Positions 10,806 to 47,662 of a stretch of DNA of 64,000 nt are shown here, in pieces. Source of the stretch: Syngnathus acus (Eukaryota; Chordata; Actinopteri; Syngnathiformes; Syngnathidae); the NCBI RefSeq assembly GCF_901709675.1, contig NC_051095.1:17532456-17596455 (forward strand), read 5' to 3'. The notes below the pieces were generated by a model. That model was not told the origin of the DNA. It was given only the letters and a program-made list of their open reading frames with translations, and did not search any database. Within the stretch, counting starts at the first letter, position 1, and every line of letters begins with the position of its first letter. Both the position numbers and the translations under genes were made by a program.

Positions 10806-12329
10806 TTGTATTTAGACTTAGACTTAGACTTAGACAAACTTTATTGTCATTTTGTCAACACTAGGTGTACACAAAACGAAATTTCGTTGCATACGGCTTT
10901 CAACAATGTAGTGGTATTTCGGCTGGTTAAAAAGTGACATTCTATATAAAAATATGAAATAAGATAATTATAAAGTACAAAGTGCAGCAGTGATAAAGTA
11001 TGTAAACAGTGCAGGAGACAAAAGCAGTATTTACAAGTGTGCAGAGGAATGCTACGTTTGAATGTTCAACAGTCTGACGACAGCAGGGAAAAAACTATTG
11101 CAGAACCTGGTGGACCTGCAGCGGATGCTGCGAAACCTCTTCCCAGAGGGCAGCAGGGAGAACAGTCCATGGTGGGGGTGTGATGGGTCACTGATAATAT
11201 TACGGGCTCGGGACACGCAGCGCTGGGATGACAAGTCCTGAATGGAGGGAAGAGGAGCCCCGATGATCCTCTCTGCTGTCCTCACCACTCTCCTCAGGTT
11301 CTTCCAATCGGAGGCGCTGCAACCTCCACACCACACCGAGAGACAGCTTGTCAGAATGCTCTCTATGGTGCTTCGGTAGAACGTCCTCATGATGGGTGGG
11401 GGCAGGTGGGCTCTCCTCATCCTCCGCAGAAAGTACAAGCGCTTCTGTGCCCTCTTGACCAGTGTTGTGGTGTTCACAGTCCAGGTGAGGTCGTCTGTGA
11501 TGTGGACTCCCAGGAATTTAGTGCTGCTGACCACCTCCACAGCTGAGCTGTTGATGATCAGTGGAGCGTGGTGAGGCTGGTTCTTCCTGAAGTCGACGAT
11601 GATCTCCTTCGTCTTCTCCACATTCAGGATCAGGCTATTTTCTCTGCACCAGCCCACCAACTGCTCCACCTCCTCTCTGTAGTCCAGGTCGTTGTTGTCC
11701 CTGATGAGGCCCACCACCGTTGTGTCGTCTGCAAACTTCACGATGTGATTGGTGGTGTACCTGGGGGCGCAGTCGTGTGTCATCAGGGTGAACAGCAGGG
11801 GGCTCAGGACGCAGCCCTGAGGGGAGCCTGTGCTGAGGGTGATGACATCTGAGGTGTTCTGTCCGACCCGGACTGACTGAGGTCTGTTGGTGAGGAAGTC
11901 TAGCAGCCAGTTTCGAAGGGGGGTGCTGAAGCCCAGGTGTTCCAGTTTTTCCACCAGATGTTGTGGAATGATGGTGTTAAACGCTGAGCTGAAGTCCAGG
12001 AACAGCAACCGCACGTGGGTGTTCCTCTCCTCCAGGTGAGCCAGGCTCAGGTGAAGAACGGAGGAGATGGCATCCTCACTAGAGCGGTTCTGCCGGTAGG
12101 CAAACTGGAACGGATCGAATGTTGGGGGGAGTCTGGAGACTATGTGTTCTTTGAGCAGCCTTTCGAAGCACTTCATCATGATGGGAGTCAGTGCCACAGG
12201 TCTGTAGTCATTCAATGAGGTGATTTGAGGTTTCTTCGGCACCGGAATGATGGAGTCAGCCTTGAAGCATACTGGCACTTTGGCTTGGTCCAGCGAGATG
12301 TTAAAAATGTCTGTGATGACACCAGCCAT
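10806..12329 (-). mobile_element. 5'-truncated non-LTR retrotransposon (CR1/L2/Rex1-like)
   Basis: On the minus strand this reads as the 3' two-thirds of a reverse-transcriptase frame, a ~245-bp 3' untranslated tail with 'aacgaaatttcgttgcata' and 'gacaataaagtttg', and a terminal TCTAAG-type hexamer array (10810-10834). The opposite end stops abruptly at 12329, where homology to the protein family would continue upstream; this is the usual sign of incomplete reverse transcription. I could not find a target duplication. The element lies antisense to klhl4 within the transposon island. Confidence 0.88.
11052..12329 (-). pseudogene. Reverse transcriptase fragment of a LINE
   Basis: The frame is open for 425 codons with no internal stop. 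Seen in the protein: [10 protein letters not shown] (about residues 40-50), catalytic aspartate in LDFSSAF (111-117), [13 protein letters not shown] (168-180), and the catalytic FADD box (199-202). After it comes a thumb-like region ending in ...[11 protein letters not shown]. These are the ordered motifs of the Jockey/CR1/L2-type non-LTR reverse transcriptases common in fish. The endonuclease domain and the first part of the RT are missing, so it is a dead fragment despite the open frame. The ATG at its start is an accident of the truncation point; the codon just upstream is a stop. Confidence 0.9.
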
Positions 12330-12822
12330 TTACTCAACGCGGGCGGAACGAAATACTGAACGGATAAGAATGACTCGAAGTGAAAGCAGAGTTATCGCCG
12401 AGCTCGCCACGTTTGGCCACGAGTGGCTCCGTCGCTGCGCTGGAACTCCTCGGATTTAGGGTTCGACTTCCCACCCCTGCGAAATGTGCTAAGCATGAAT
12501 GTACTAACGCTTGTCAAACTTTTCCTCGCAGCACTATCCGCTTTGCATTGCGCACTTCTCTCAACAGAGAAAAAAGTAAGGCAGTACCTTTTTAGAAGAT
12601 TAGCCATTTTTTTTTCTTTTTTCTTATTTACTCATCTAGGCTGTTCTAAAACACCAGCTCGTATGCTTGATACATATTAGATGAGGTAAAAAAAAATCCC
12701 GTCATTTACTTCATGTGGTGTACCGGCACAAAAGTTTGCAGTGCTGAGGACATGCGGAGTCATAGAACGAAGTTATTTCGAAGCACCGATGGCCAAGCTG
12801 CTGGGCACATAGACGGTAGTGT
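12330..12822. other. Unassigned island DNA between LINE and GAACG repeats
   Basis: No gene is supported. A short frame around 12423-12570 ends near a donor-like 'aaaaaagtaagg' and includes an acceptor-like 'tttcctcgcag', but the translation matches no family I know and the position inside nested repeats makes a host exon unlikely. Confidence 0.4.
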
Positions 12823-12960
12823 TGGCTCGTGAGTTGGCTCGTGAGTGAACGATTCGTTCAAAAGAACGACTCATTTCAGTGAACAAGAGTGAACGAATCA
12901 CTTCCTGACTCCGGAAGTCAGTGAATGGAACTCAGTGAGGCTTCAATTATTCCACAGCCA
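12823..12960. repeat. GAACGATTCGTTC-type repeat end
   Basis: This segment holds 'ttggctcgtgag' twice, 'gaacgattcgttcaaaagaacgactcattt' and 'gaacaagagtgaacgaatca'. It belongs with the block at 10442-10800. The two may be opposite ends of one element interrupted by the LINE, but no duplication confirms that. Confidence 0.6.
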
Positions 12961-13261
12961 TAGTGCGCCCTCATGCGGTTTAAAGTGAAAATAACATGTG
13001 AAGTGATCAACTATACTAGTAAGTCAGTAATGTGTTAATGATCAAGTAAACATTTGTGAATAATTACAAATATAAGTCGCTCCTGAGTATAAGTCGCCCC
13101 CCCACCCAAACTATGAAAAAAAAACGAGATTTATAGTCCGAAAAATACGGTAATTACGTGCGTGTGTGTGTGTCAAACAGACATGCAGAGAGAGAGAAGG
13201 AGAGAGAAAGGGGGTAGAGAGAGAAACATGGGTGGTAAAGGGGAGGGAGTATGGATCATGC

Positions 13262-13444
13262 ATGTGCATTAACTCAGCTCCAGCGGCGCAGCAGCAGCAG
13301 CAGCCGCAGCAGCAGCAGCAGCACCAGCAGCAGCAGCAGCACAGGAGGCAACGAGAGAGAGGAAGGCATAGGCGGAGAGTTGGAGGGAGGCTGCTTAGAA
13401 TAAAAGCTGCAGAGGACTGCTGCACATCACTAAAAGAACAATAG
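13262..13444 (+). other. Upstream open frame encoding a polyglutamine peptide
   Basis: An ATG at 13262 opens a 60-codon frame that reads the CAG array as three runs of five glutamines split by Pro and His, followed by an Arg-rich stretch. It ends 174 bases before the klhl4 ATG and is out of frame with it. The ATG context is weak (T at -3). Whether it is transcribed or translated is unknown. Confidence 0.25.
13289..13342. repeat. Interrupted CAG/CTG trinucleotide array
   Basis: Fifteen CAG units are arranged as five, CCG, five, CAC, five, CAC. The regular interruptions are the kind that stabilise such arrays. Read on the minus strand it is a CTG array. It lies 277 bases upstream of the klhl4 start codon. 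Confidence 0.97.
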
Positions 13445-13618
13445 AGGTGTAAGAGAGGAGGGAGCTGGGGGGTGGCCATGAGTGGAGTGAGACAATAACG
13501 GAGTAGAAGAGGCATCCTTTAGTCAGTGAGGACTGAAACCGAGGCTCCTGTCTTGTCTGCTCTCCATGTTTTTGGGCACCCACCGTACCATTGCCCTCGT
13601 CTCCAAAGCCAGGGGAGA

Positions 13619-37951
<24,333 letters not shown>

Positions 37952-38460
37952 GCGCTATTTGTCCCACGCCCGCTTGATATACTATAAACAAATGAAGAAG
38001 AGCGGCTCACCAAAACAACAAAGACACGTCCTCTGAGAGACACTTGTTTTTATCCTTACTGCTTTCCAGATTTTTGAGAAAATAAAAAACATGACCAAGT
38101 CTACACCCCCCCCATCCATCATTGGTGCATGTGTGGGCCCACTCGGGAGGACCCGCTCCCAAACTGGAATGTGCATTCTTGACATTCTCAACCGATCAAC
38201 ACTTTTCATATTCTTGGCCAAGCTGTAAAAGCTTGCCAAGAAGTTGATGTATTGCTTTGTTATTCTGGTTTTACAAAAAAGCAAAGAAAGCTCTGTGTAA
38301 GACGACATTTTGGTCACATCATCTGAACTACAGATTTATACGTGAACATTTTCTTATGTTTCTTGTCTCGACTATATATTTTTGGGCTACCTTTTTCCCT
38401 TTACAGCAATTCAAGCAAACACGTCACTGTGAATAATAAAAACAAGGATGGTATTAGTTT
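37952..38460 (+). other. klhl4: klhl4 3' untranslated region
   Basis: Sequence from the stop codon to just past the first strong polyadenylation signal. No repeats were recognised. The true cleavage site is not known and longer forms are possible, because AATAAA also occurs at 38561-38566 and 38872-38877. Confidence 0.65.
38435..38440 (+). terminator. klhl4: Polyadenylation signal AATAAA
   Basis: First canonical hexamer after the klhl4 stop (484 bases downstream). It is followed by a T/GT-rich stretch ('tttttttggtggctaatgtttt') of the kind that promotes cleavage. Confidence 0.6.
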
Positions 38461-41400
38461 TTTTGGTGGCTAATGTTTTAAAATATGTTGCTTCCTGTCA
38501 AGCCTGTAGCATTACAGAACATCAAAGTCATCTGCTTCTCCTTCAAAGTCTGGCGGATTGAATAAAAGTTTACACAATTGTGAATTACACAAAATATATC
38601 ATATTGATATTTCACATTGCTACAGTTGTGTTGATGAGTCCTGTTTAAAGCTGTGTGCTCAGATTACTGCAGTTATTTCTTATTTCTTTTGTGTGCACAA
38701 GGCGAAAGTATTAATATCAATATCAAGTTTATTGTGTTCTGTATGAGACATTTAGGATCACATATTGTTAGCGCTTATTGTCCAAGTCCAAGTTTATGAT
38801 ACAATATCCAAGGCCTGACTGCCAAAACTGGGATGTTTTTATTACTGTATTTTATATATCCCACTCACGAGAATAAATAAAAGTAAGAATTTCTATTATT
38901 ATAGTATGCTTCCTAGAGCAAATGTTACTATGTTTTTAATAATTTTGTACAGCAAGTTAGCATCTGAATACAATCGTTTAAGTTTACTACATGTTCAAAT
39001 CCATGTTTCAAGGTGGATGTGGAAAGATTATTGTGGGAACAAATTAAACATACTTACCCAAACGGCCTCAGAAGCTATTATGTCAGTTCTGTTCCTGGTG
39101 CAGCAATTTATAAACCAAGTATGAGTGTCTCATCAAGACACTGAGAACCAACTCCTCCTGGTTATCTCTTCTCCCTCAATCATTATTTACCTTCCAAATT
39201 TTACCTTTATGTTCCAAAGTTTTCAAAGCTCCGCTACAAACAACCTCCTCAAGATTGGGGGAAATGGACTTTGCATACAAAATACTACTTTAAGTGTCAA
39301 GAAAGAAAATGTAATTGTGAACTTGTGGTTCTTATTAAATACACAAAGTATCAACGTGACAAAAAAAATTATTGTCACAACTTACAAGCCATGACAAACT
39401 AATAGTCAAACTGGTTTGTCTATTTTCTTTTTGGTTATTTCATAAATTAAGAACTGTAAAGTTGATTATTACCTCAGAGCATAATGGTACAATCCACGAG
39501 CTTCTCAATATGGTCTCTAAGGGCATCTATCAGGAAAATTCTATCAGGTCAATCTAATTGGACACTACTGAAAGTGGTAAGACAGTTTTGCCTTTGAAAT
39601 TTTGTAGTTCAGTGTCTTTGGGAAATTTGTGCACCTCGGTGGGCGTTCCGATGCACCGAGGGCATTTTCTTAACAATTTGGTTGCTGAGCATAGACTAGA
39701 CCTTAAGCCATCTAAAAGCAGGTCTAAGTTATGGCGCCGATAGTGTTAACACAAATTTGGAGGATTTGATTGAGGCACGGGCAGATGCTCCGCAGAGTTC
39801 CGCAGACAAGTGTGGTGGATGTCATCGTATTCTATTCACAAATATAACAGCATGCATTGAACCCCCTGAATTATTGTTGTAGAAAGTGCTTCATATACCC
39901 ACTTCACAGTGGTAGTATGTGAACATTCTTATCAACTATATATCACCTTGCTGTTATTTATAAAAGTACTGCGTACTGTGCGCATCTCTTTTGCACAAAA
40001 GTTTTAAGGGAATGAGAGGAGACGCTTCCAATGGCCGGTAAGCCGGCTGTGTTCACTCCCACAATGGCGCAAACGACCCTTTATACTTGTTTATGAAAAT
40101 ATCAAAAGAAACATTAGTCCACCCATGCGCACAGTTAGACTGCGGTTTGCATTAGGTATAAAAACATTTAAAATAGCTTTGCTCATTATTTATCAATATC
40201 GATGAGATTCTGAATAACACGTTCTTAGATCTACAGGAACCCCATGAAAGCACTGCTACACACAGTTAGCAGAATTCAAAGAATAATGTGTGATGAACCA
40301 CATGAAATTTCATCAAGCTGATAAACAGTACATATTGACTGAAAGAGTGTCAGTGGACATATCCAGACAGATTGATAGTTTGCATGCTTGAAATTCCTGA
40401 CACACTACTATAACATGGTGTTCTGAGCATACAGACTGGCGTGAAGCTGAGGAGGGCTGACATTTTTACTGAAACTTGCAATGACCAAACCAAAAATAAA
40501 GCTCAAAATCTCTAACACAGCCTACATTGTGTTTTGGTACAGTGTGTTCATGCCGCTTTTGTGGACGGAAACCAGCCTATCTAGAGAGAAATTTGCATTT
40601 CAGCTTCAAGAAGATGAGAACGCATGCAAAATACCTGTGGCAGAAAATCTACTTTTTAAAGGGAGATTATCAAAACAAGGGAAATTTATTAATAACATTT
40701 TTCTTTTCTTGTTTTTTTATACTTTTATTTCATTTTTATTTAATTTCTTTAAAGCCCACCACACACGCACGCGTACACGCGCGCGCTCGCTCACGCACAC
40801 AATGTGATATTTGGTTTTATCATTACTATGAGGGGGGAGAATCACAGTCACACGCACATATGGGCGTGCGCACGCACGGGCACACAGTCGCACAACATCC
40901 CCCAAGGCACTGTACCACCCCAGCTGTAATGCATTATGAAGTGTGATGATTAAAAAGTGCATGCATTAAACTCAAACGTCCCATGAGGGTTCTGCCTTGC
41001 AACATTTACAATGAAGGAGCATTAGACTACGATCACTCATTAATTGAGCACGCTTCTGCACGGTGACATTGCCATATTGTAAACGATCAAGAGAGGGTGC
41101 TGTTGTACCGCAGACAGCGTCACGCTTGCCCACGACGCACACCAGAGCACCGCGATTATTACCGTCAAGTGACATTAAGAAAGCCAAGGACGAATACTTG
41201 AGTTAATCACCCCGCAAAAATATTAAAATGATGAAATGACAGGAAATTGGAAGCAGAGGTGTCTTCTCTCTCTTCTTTCAAATGAACATCTTGCTCAGTT
41301 TTAAGGAGAAGCCTACAAGCAAAACGACTCTAGAGATGATTTGTCAATTTTTAAAGGGATGGTGATATCACAGACTTTGAAACAGTCGTGTGTAATTGCT

Positions 41401-44400
41401 TGACAAAAGCAGACAGATCGTGCTATTTTGGAGCTCTGTTCCCAGACTTTTCTTCTTATATATAACTCTTTTGTCTACCTCTCAGTTTATTTATTTTGTG
41501 TGACAGTGAGCTGCAGGGATGAAACGAGGTGTGAGAAATAAGCAACAAGACACCACGAGTCGGAAGCTGTTTTATATCAATAGCGAGTCTTGCAAGATTA
41601 TTTATTTATACAACATATTTTTGAGCTTGGAAGAAATTAAAAACTAAATATTCCTGTAGTGCAGAATTAGCCAGCCGGCTAATAGTGGGAGATTTGCTAA
41701 AGTGGACCTTGTGTTTTGTCTATTTGAATAATTAATGAGGAAAATAAACTGAGTATGGGTTTCCTTTAATGACCTACTGTGAAAAGCACAGTCAAACAGT
41801 CCATTTCGGGGCGGTGGTTGAATAGGAAACAAACTGGAATGGAAAATATAAATCATTTCTTCCAGGGTCATCTTGGAACCGTTGTTCGCTTTAGGTACGA
41901 TTTTAACTGTTTAACAAATGTAAAAAGAAGTTAAATGGGGAGTCGTTCATTTTGTTCCTCCAAACAACACTTTTTTTGGTCCTACTTGTTAAAACTTTCA
42001 GTTGGTTTGTCCCTGACACTAGTACATTAGTAAAACGCTATGTGGGAAAAAAATCAACTGCCTGGCTTCATGTTTCCCCTTCCATTTGATTCGCAAGAAA
42101 CCAATGCATCAGAGTGCCCGTATACTTTTCCGCCCTGGAGTCGCTTATGTGGTGTCTTATTTTTTTTCCAGTAAAGAACAAGGGTTATATTTACATAAAG
42201 TTTTTTCTTTGGGGTTAGAAAATTCATATAAACAGACATCCCATCTTCGAATATATTTGAGAACAGGTCCATTAGGGAATAAGAATGCAGAACATAAAGC
42301 TATTCCATGCAAGGTTAAAAAAAATGAAAATGCATTGAAAATAAAATGTAAGACTGACGGATTGACGATTACAGTTTGGTTCGGTTTGAAGAAATGACGG
42401 ACTGACAATGATGGATGGGTGCCCAGGCCGTTGACGAATGATGGTACATCTCAAAATTTTGTATATTGCCCACCTGTGAAAACTACCAGTCAGAGACAGA
42501 AGGAAGGCATGCCTGACTATTGCTGCATTCATACTTCAGGGCGTGATGCCAAATTAGGATTTTTTTTGTTCCTGTTAAATCCAATCTTTTTATGTTCTCA
42601 TCCACATCCCAAAACAACTTTTAATGTGAACGGAACACGTTTGTGATGTGACATGCATGCGTACAAAAGACAAGATAGAGTGATACACACAAAAAATGAC
42701 ATAAGTATAAATGTTCCTGCAGGTAGGGGCTCATCTCTGATCGACGGAGGCACAAGGAAGTGAAAATATTGGAAATATTTGGGGGAAATGAGGTGACACA
42801 TTTTGATATTCTCGTTTTTCATGGAGATGTCTACTAAAAATTGACTTCATTGTCGCGTATAATAAATGCTGAATTACGACTGTCACCACAATTGTCAAAA
42901 GTAATATTAAATTAAAGTCAAATACGAAGTCAACGCTGTTACTCAAAACAACCTTGCAGATTCACGATAAATTTTAAGTAGTATGTCTCCTAAGCAATCT
43001 GCCCTACCCGCATTTGGGCTTTGATGATGTATAGCTATGAGTGTTCATACTGCAGATGCATCTCATACATACCCAATACAGATCCACATACAAACAAGGG
43101 CCGCGGGTCTGATTTGAATTGTGCTTCACATAGTCTCTGTCATTCATTGACTGCCACCCTCACGCTGAGCTGTTATGTAGGGCTGCAGAAGTTTTACGGA
43201 AACTATGGTGGAATAGCCATCACTCGTTTGCCAACTACAGGCATATAACTAGCAAACAGAAGCAGAGCAAAGGGAGCTCAGGCTGCTGGGAGTATTCAAA
43301 TGCCATGTACAAATTGCAACACATTTGCTTGTCAGATACAATTACCTCTTTTTGGCTTTTAATTGACTAATTGTGAATTTCGCACATTTCAGTGTGTATA
43401 TAAAATGTATTTATGAATTTAACTTTTGGAGTGGGTCAAATGTTGTTATTAATTTGAATTGTGTCACTTAGGGGGGTCTTGAAACACTTTACGATGACCG
43501 TTCATTCGTTCAGCTTCCTCTACCAAATCTAAAAGCTACAAAAACACGACTGTGGGGAAGAAGGGTTTATATGTCACAGAAAATAAACTGCATGCAGGGG
43601 ATCATCTTCACCGCAGGGACAAAAGACAAGGTAGATCCTTGTACAAGTTCTTCAAGAAATTGTCAAGCTAAAAGAAATCAGTGTCATGCAAGCCAAAGTA
43701 AGCCCAATAACACAGCACTTTTGACGTGCAGCACTGGAGCCATGTCAAAAAAGATACAGTATGCTTGCCTCTTTCTTTTTGGCTGTTGGCAAATTGATTT
43801 TATACTATTCCCCCGATTTGTGCGTGTTTGGGGGGGCAATGTGACTGCATTCATAGATTTCTACTACACTGACATTCGAAATGCATGCTCCTGTTTTGCT
43901 ATCTACACTGAAATGGGTTCAAGAGCTACAAAAGCAACTCCAGCCTTTAAGCCACACTAGCGGCGATAAAGTAGATAGCAGAGCTTTCATGAGTCCACAT
44001 ACAAAGAATGACAGTTGCTACTCTTGGCTGATCAAAGGCGGCAAACGAGTTCTGTCGAACTTTCCTCCCGCCATCCTTCCCCCTTGGAAGCCTGCCTCTA
44101 TCTAATGATAGTTGAATTCATTGTCATCTCATTATCTTTGAAGAGGGGAGCGATCCCTCCCGTACGAGTGGGCACCATGTCTCTTGCCATCAGACGGGCC
44201 GTGGGATTGCTGAAGCGCGTTCTCATCTTATTAAATTGAGTGAGCGATATCAGACACGTCCCATCTGCCCAACGCTTTCACGCACATGCCGTCATGCTTG
44301 AGTCACACGGGCCGACACGGAGATGCTGCACACAGCCCATCTGTAACAAGGAGAGGCTGGTACCATGAGCAGGCTGGGACGCTAAATCACTGCATTTTTG

Positions 44401-46545
44401 TTTATCTCACTCTCAGTGAAAGAAAACCTTTGAACAGCGGGTGGTCTAAAGAGCTCTTGACATGCATCAATAGTGTTGCAACACATGAGGCAAAGGTGGA
44501 GAGTGGTTGGTTCTTGATTGCACCATTGGACGTAGGAATACGGGTACGCCTGCATCCCCCATCACAGAGATCCTCTCGAGCAAGGCACTCGCCATGTGTC
44601 GTTGTTCGCTTGCTTTGCTCATTGCTAAATGGGGTAAATAAAGAGCTCGTATTCAAAGTAACGCATGTTTTACTGTCAATAAGTCTCGCACTTGCAGCTG
44701 GATAATAATAATTTGTCTTTATTTGTTATTACCTCAGATTTCTCTAACCAAAAGTACCATTTTCCTCCGATGTCACCATTTCACAATATCACAGTACAGA
44801 CAGAACAGCATTTTAAGACATCTTTTGACAAATAGCAATAAAAATTGATCTTGACTTGTCATTCAATTATGGACTGACACTATTTTCCGCCATCTCACTG
44901 TTGTGTCAAAACGCAGTATGAAATGTACCGTATAAATGCAGTTTGATTCCAAGGAGCGATGAGAGACATGCCATTTTGGGGGGGCACATGCCTCACATCA
45001 TCTCAACCGATCAGTGTTTGGACTATATTGTAAACAGGCTTTTCAAAATACAAATAGTATGTACTTTTGACTGAAGTCGAGCCGTTATGTAAAATGTAAA
45101 TAAAAACTAAATAGAATGATTTGAAAATCCTTTTCAACTTATATTCAATGAAATTGACTACACAGAGGATATATTTAGTGGTCAAACTGTTAGTGTTCTC
45201 AGTCCGCAAATGGTTGGTTGTTGAAAGGTTTATATAAATATTGGACTGTGAGAGGAAGCTGGAATACTTGGATAGAAGACACACGAGCATGCAAGAACAT
45301 GCATTTGAGACTGCGATTCCAACCGTCTTGCTATAAGATGACCATCCTAACCACTACTGTCCATTGCTTTAGTCTTTCAATACATTGAATGCTGATGTTA
45401 ATTATGGTGAAATGAATGTTAACGTGTATTCATGACAATGAAAGGTTGGAGGTCTTGGTGTGGTTTTCAACTGCAAACCTATGTGCGACGGACCTTGCTC
45501 AACAGGCTTAGAGGCTTCTCTTTCCTCCTTACAAGTGAAGACAAGAAAAAAAAATCCCTTCCTGCATTTTTTCCAATTTTCCAATTTGCAAATTCTCCCT
45601 GAGGGTAAAGAAACTGCACAGACAGCGAACATTACAGAATCTGATGCAATTTCACCGCAAACGCAGAACCTCAACATGACTCACTCACACTATAAACACA
45701 TCCGCTGCTTTCCTTTTATCGTTTTTAATTTGCATTCTCCGCAACATTAAGACAAAACTAAGTGAAGTATTTTAATGTTGGTACTTGTGTTGCTATTTCA
45801 ATTCACACAATTAGCACCCAAACTCAGAAGCAAGTGTTTCAAGAAAAAAGCCAGCTTGGTCCCAGGATGTCACGGGCCAATTGCCTAAACATCTTGTGGT
45901 GGACACAGTACAGTGAAACCACTCCACTCATCTACATGACACACGTCAGATCAAAATGAATCCAGTCATGGTTTTACCAGCTTTGAATTCATGCATGAGG
46001 AAGCCTGTCAGTGGTGAGACGACAAGGATGTGGATTGTAGCTCTCTCGGTGTTTGTCAAGATTTTACATCCTATCTCCACGGCTACTTGTTTGAAGCCAG
46101 TCATCTGCTTTCTCACAGCTTGCTGCCAACATGCTTGAGAATCCAGGTTCAACATTTGTGGAGCTCTCAGAGGAACGAATGCAATTAGGATGCTTTTGTG
46201 GCTGTAACAGATCCCTTTGCATGCATCCAAATTTTTTTATTTTAATGGGCCTGAACGTACTTTCATGACTTGTCTATCACTTCTTTCTTTTTTTTCTTTT
46301 CTCCATTAATGGCAATCATTTTATGTAGCAGTTCTGCTTCCTTGAAAGACTTGGCAATTCTAAGAAAAGTGCACTTTTCAAGGCAGTTTGGACATATATA
46401 TATATATGGACCAATAAGAAAATAGAAACCTGCACGCAGAAAATGTCCAACTGCACTAAAGGTTTACATTTTCTGTATTTTCCTCATTTCTCTTCTCAAA
46501 ATGACTTTCTATTATCCAGTATTACGATAACATCATGTCCACTTA
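38461..46545. other. Gene-free downstream DNA
   Basis: 8 kb with many short chance frames, none with family character or splice-flanked exon structure. Two later AATAAA hexamers near its start could serve longer klhl4 transcripts. The block 43860-44700 is less AT-rich and of high complexity; it may hold conserved regulatory sequence, but only alignment could show it. Confidence 0.6.
40757..40801. repeat. Alternating CA/CG/TA tract
   Basis: A short run of alternating pyrimidine-purine steps (acacgcacgcgtacacgcgc), a Z-DNA-prone sequence. A second weaker run follows at 40852-40890. Confidence 0.6.
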
Positions 46546-46892
46546 CACTAACGTTCAAAAGTTTAGGGTCACCCAGACAATTAAGTGTTTTCCACGAAAT
46601 GTAACATAATTGCACAAGGGTTTTTTAATAATCCATCAGCCTTCTAACACAATTAGCAAACACAACGGACCATTAGAACACTAGAGGGATGGTTGCTGGA
46701 AATGGGCCTTTATACACTTATGTAGATATTGCATTAAAAAACAGACGTTTGCAGCTAGAATAATCATTTACCACATTAACAATGTATAGAGTGCATTCCT
46801 GATTAGTTTAATGTTATCCTCAATGAAAAATATCAATTTTATTTGATTTATAAGGACATTTTTAAGTGACCCCAAACCTTTGAATGGTAGTG
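46546..46892. mobile_element. Tc1/mariner-like MITE
   Basis: 347 bp. The left end is CACTAACGTTCAAAAGTTTA followed by GGGTCAC; the right end is its imperfect complement, GTGACCCCAAACC..TTTGAATGGTAGTG. TA dinucleotides flank both ends (46544-46545 and 46893-46894), the signature Tc1/mariner target. No transposase. This is a widespread fish repeat type. Confidence 0.85.
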
Positions 46893-47662
46893 TATGTTTA
46901 ATAAAAGCCTTACCCTTGAAAGGCACTCAATAAACATTCAATGGCTGTATTTTTCAGATTTACCTTTGCAATGAAAAGGTGAAAAATACTTTTGTGTTAC
47001 AATTGTACTGGCTGTATGCTTATCATCCTGTGTCATCCTTCTCAGCACATTACTGCTGTCCCTGCAATACACGTGTATAGATTGCCTGCAGGACTTAACT
47101 GTTTCTTTTGTCAAGCACGACTGCTTTTTTTTTTTCCCCTCACCCTACCCTGCTATTGTTGAAGATGAACGGCCGTCGATAATCAAAGGTGTGGACCATT
47201 ACCTTCAGCTGTAAGGAAAGTTAGGTGCCATGCTTTTCAGCACAAAGGAGAACACTGCGCTGTCTGCATTTCAGGCAGAATTGAAGAAATGCTGCTAAAG
47301 TATATGTTAACTGCGGCATGTGCATTAGGCTAGCTCCATTGTGAGTGGTCTGATAGATGGAGGGTTACATTATTGCTCACTCAAAATTAAAACAATTTGT
47401 AACACATGTACAGTACAGAAAATTTGTCCAATCAATCTACTTGAACCTCTTGGACATTTACACTCATGCTGTTGCGTTAAATAAAAGTAGTCATCAACTA
47501 AATATAAATAAAGAACAACAATATTTGTATTATTCCAAGCCCAATCAATTGCAAATAGAAGACAAAACAACTTTTTGACAACTAAAAGCGACTGTAAAGG
47601 CAATAAAAATCCAGTGATCATGGAATTGACCTTAAGTATACCGTATCTGGGCATTACTGATA
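46893..47662. other. Gene-free DNA
   Basis: Unique AT-rich sequence between two DNA elements; nothing recognised. Confidence 0.6.

Larger units (their letters stand above)
8028..13152 (-). mobile_element. Nested transposon island bounded by ends of one DNA-element family
   Basis: The left edge (8028 onward, TACCGTATTTTTCGGACTA) and the first ~330 bp follow the same order as the complete copy at 60821-62030: 'aagtcgcat', 'ccataaaatgcac', 'caaaatccaacacca', 'gaggagctgag', 'tgtgtcactcca', 'gctgacgtc'. The right edge (13068-13152) carries the matching terminal block 'agtcgctcctgagtataagtcgcc...tagtccgaaaaatacggta'. The element is therefore split by about 4.7 kb of other repeats: a fold-back element, GAACGATTCGTTC-type repeats and a LINE. 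The simplest reading is one element that received later insertions. An alternative is two separate partial copies that happen to face each other. The island ends 466 bp before the klhl4 start codon. Confidence 0.72.
13153..13618 (+). promoter_or_regulatory. klhl4: klhl4 5' leader and probable proximal promoter
   Basis: This is the only non-transposon DNA between the island and the start codon, so core promoter and leader should lie here or further upstream. It has a GA-rich tract (13184-13226), an interrupted CAG array (13289-13342) and several upstream ATGs. There is no obvious TATA box near a plausible start site. The transcription start cannot be placed from sequence; an upstream non-coding exon is possible. 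The leader therefore contains at least one upstream frame that may lower translation of the main protein. Confidence 0.5.

Noticed and set aside
12423-12680. Host exon with splice-like ends
   Set aside because: Translation matches no known family, and the segment is inside nested repeats.
13111-13515. 134-codon antisense frame with cysteine runs
   Set aside because: It is the antisense reading of the CAG array and GA tract; no other coding signal.
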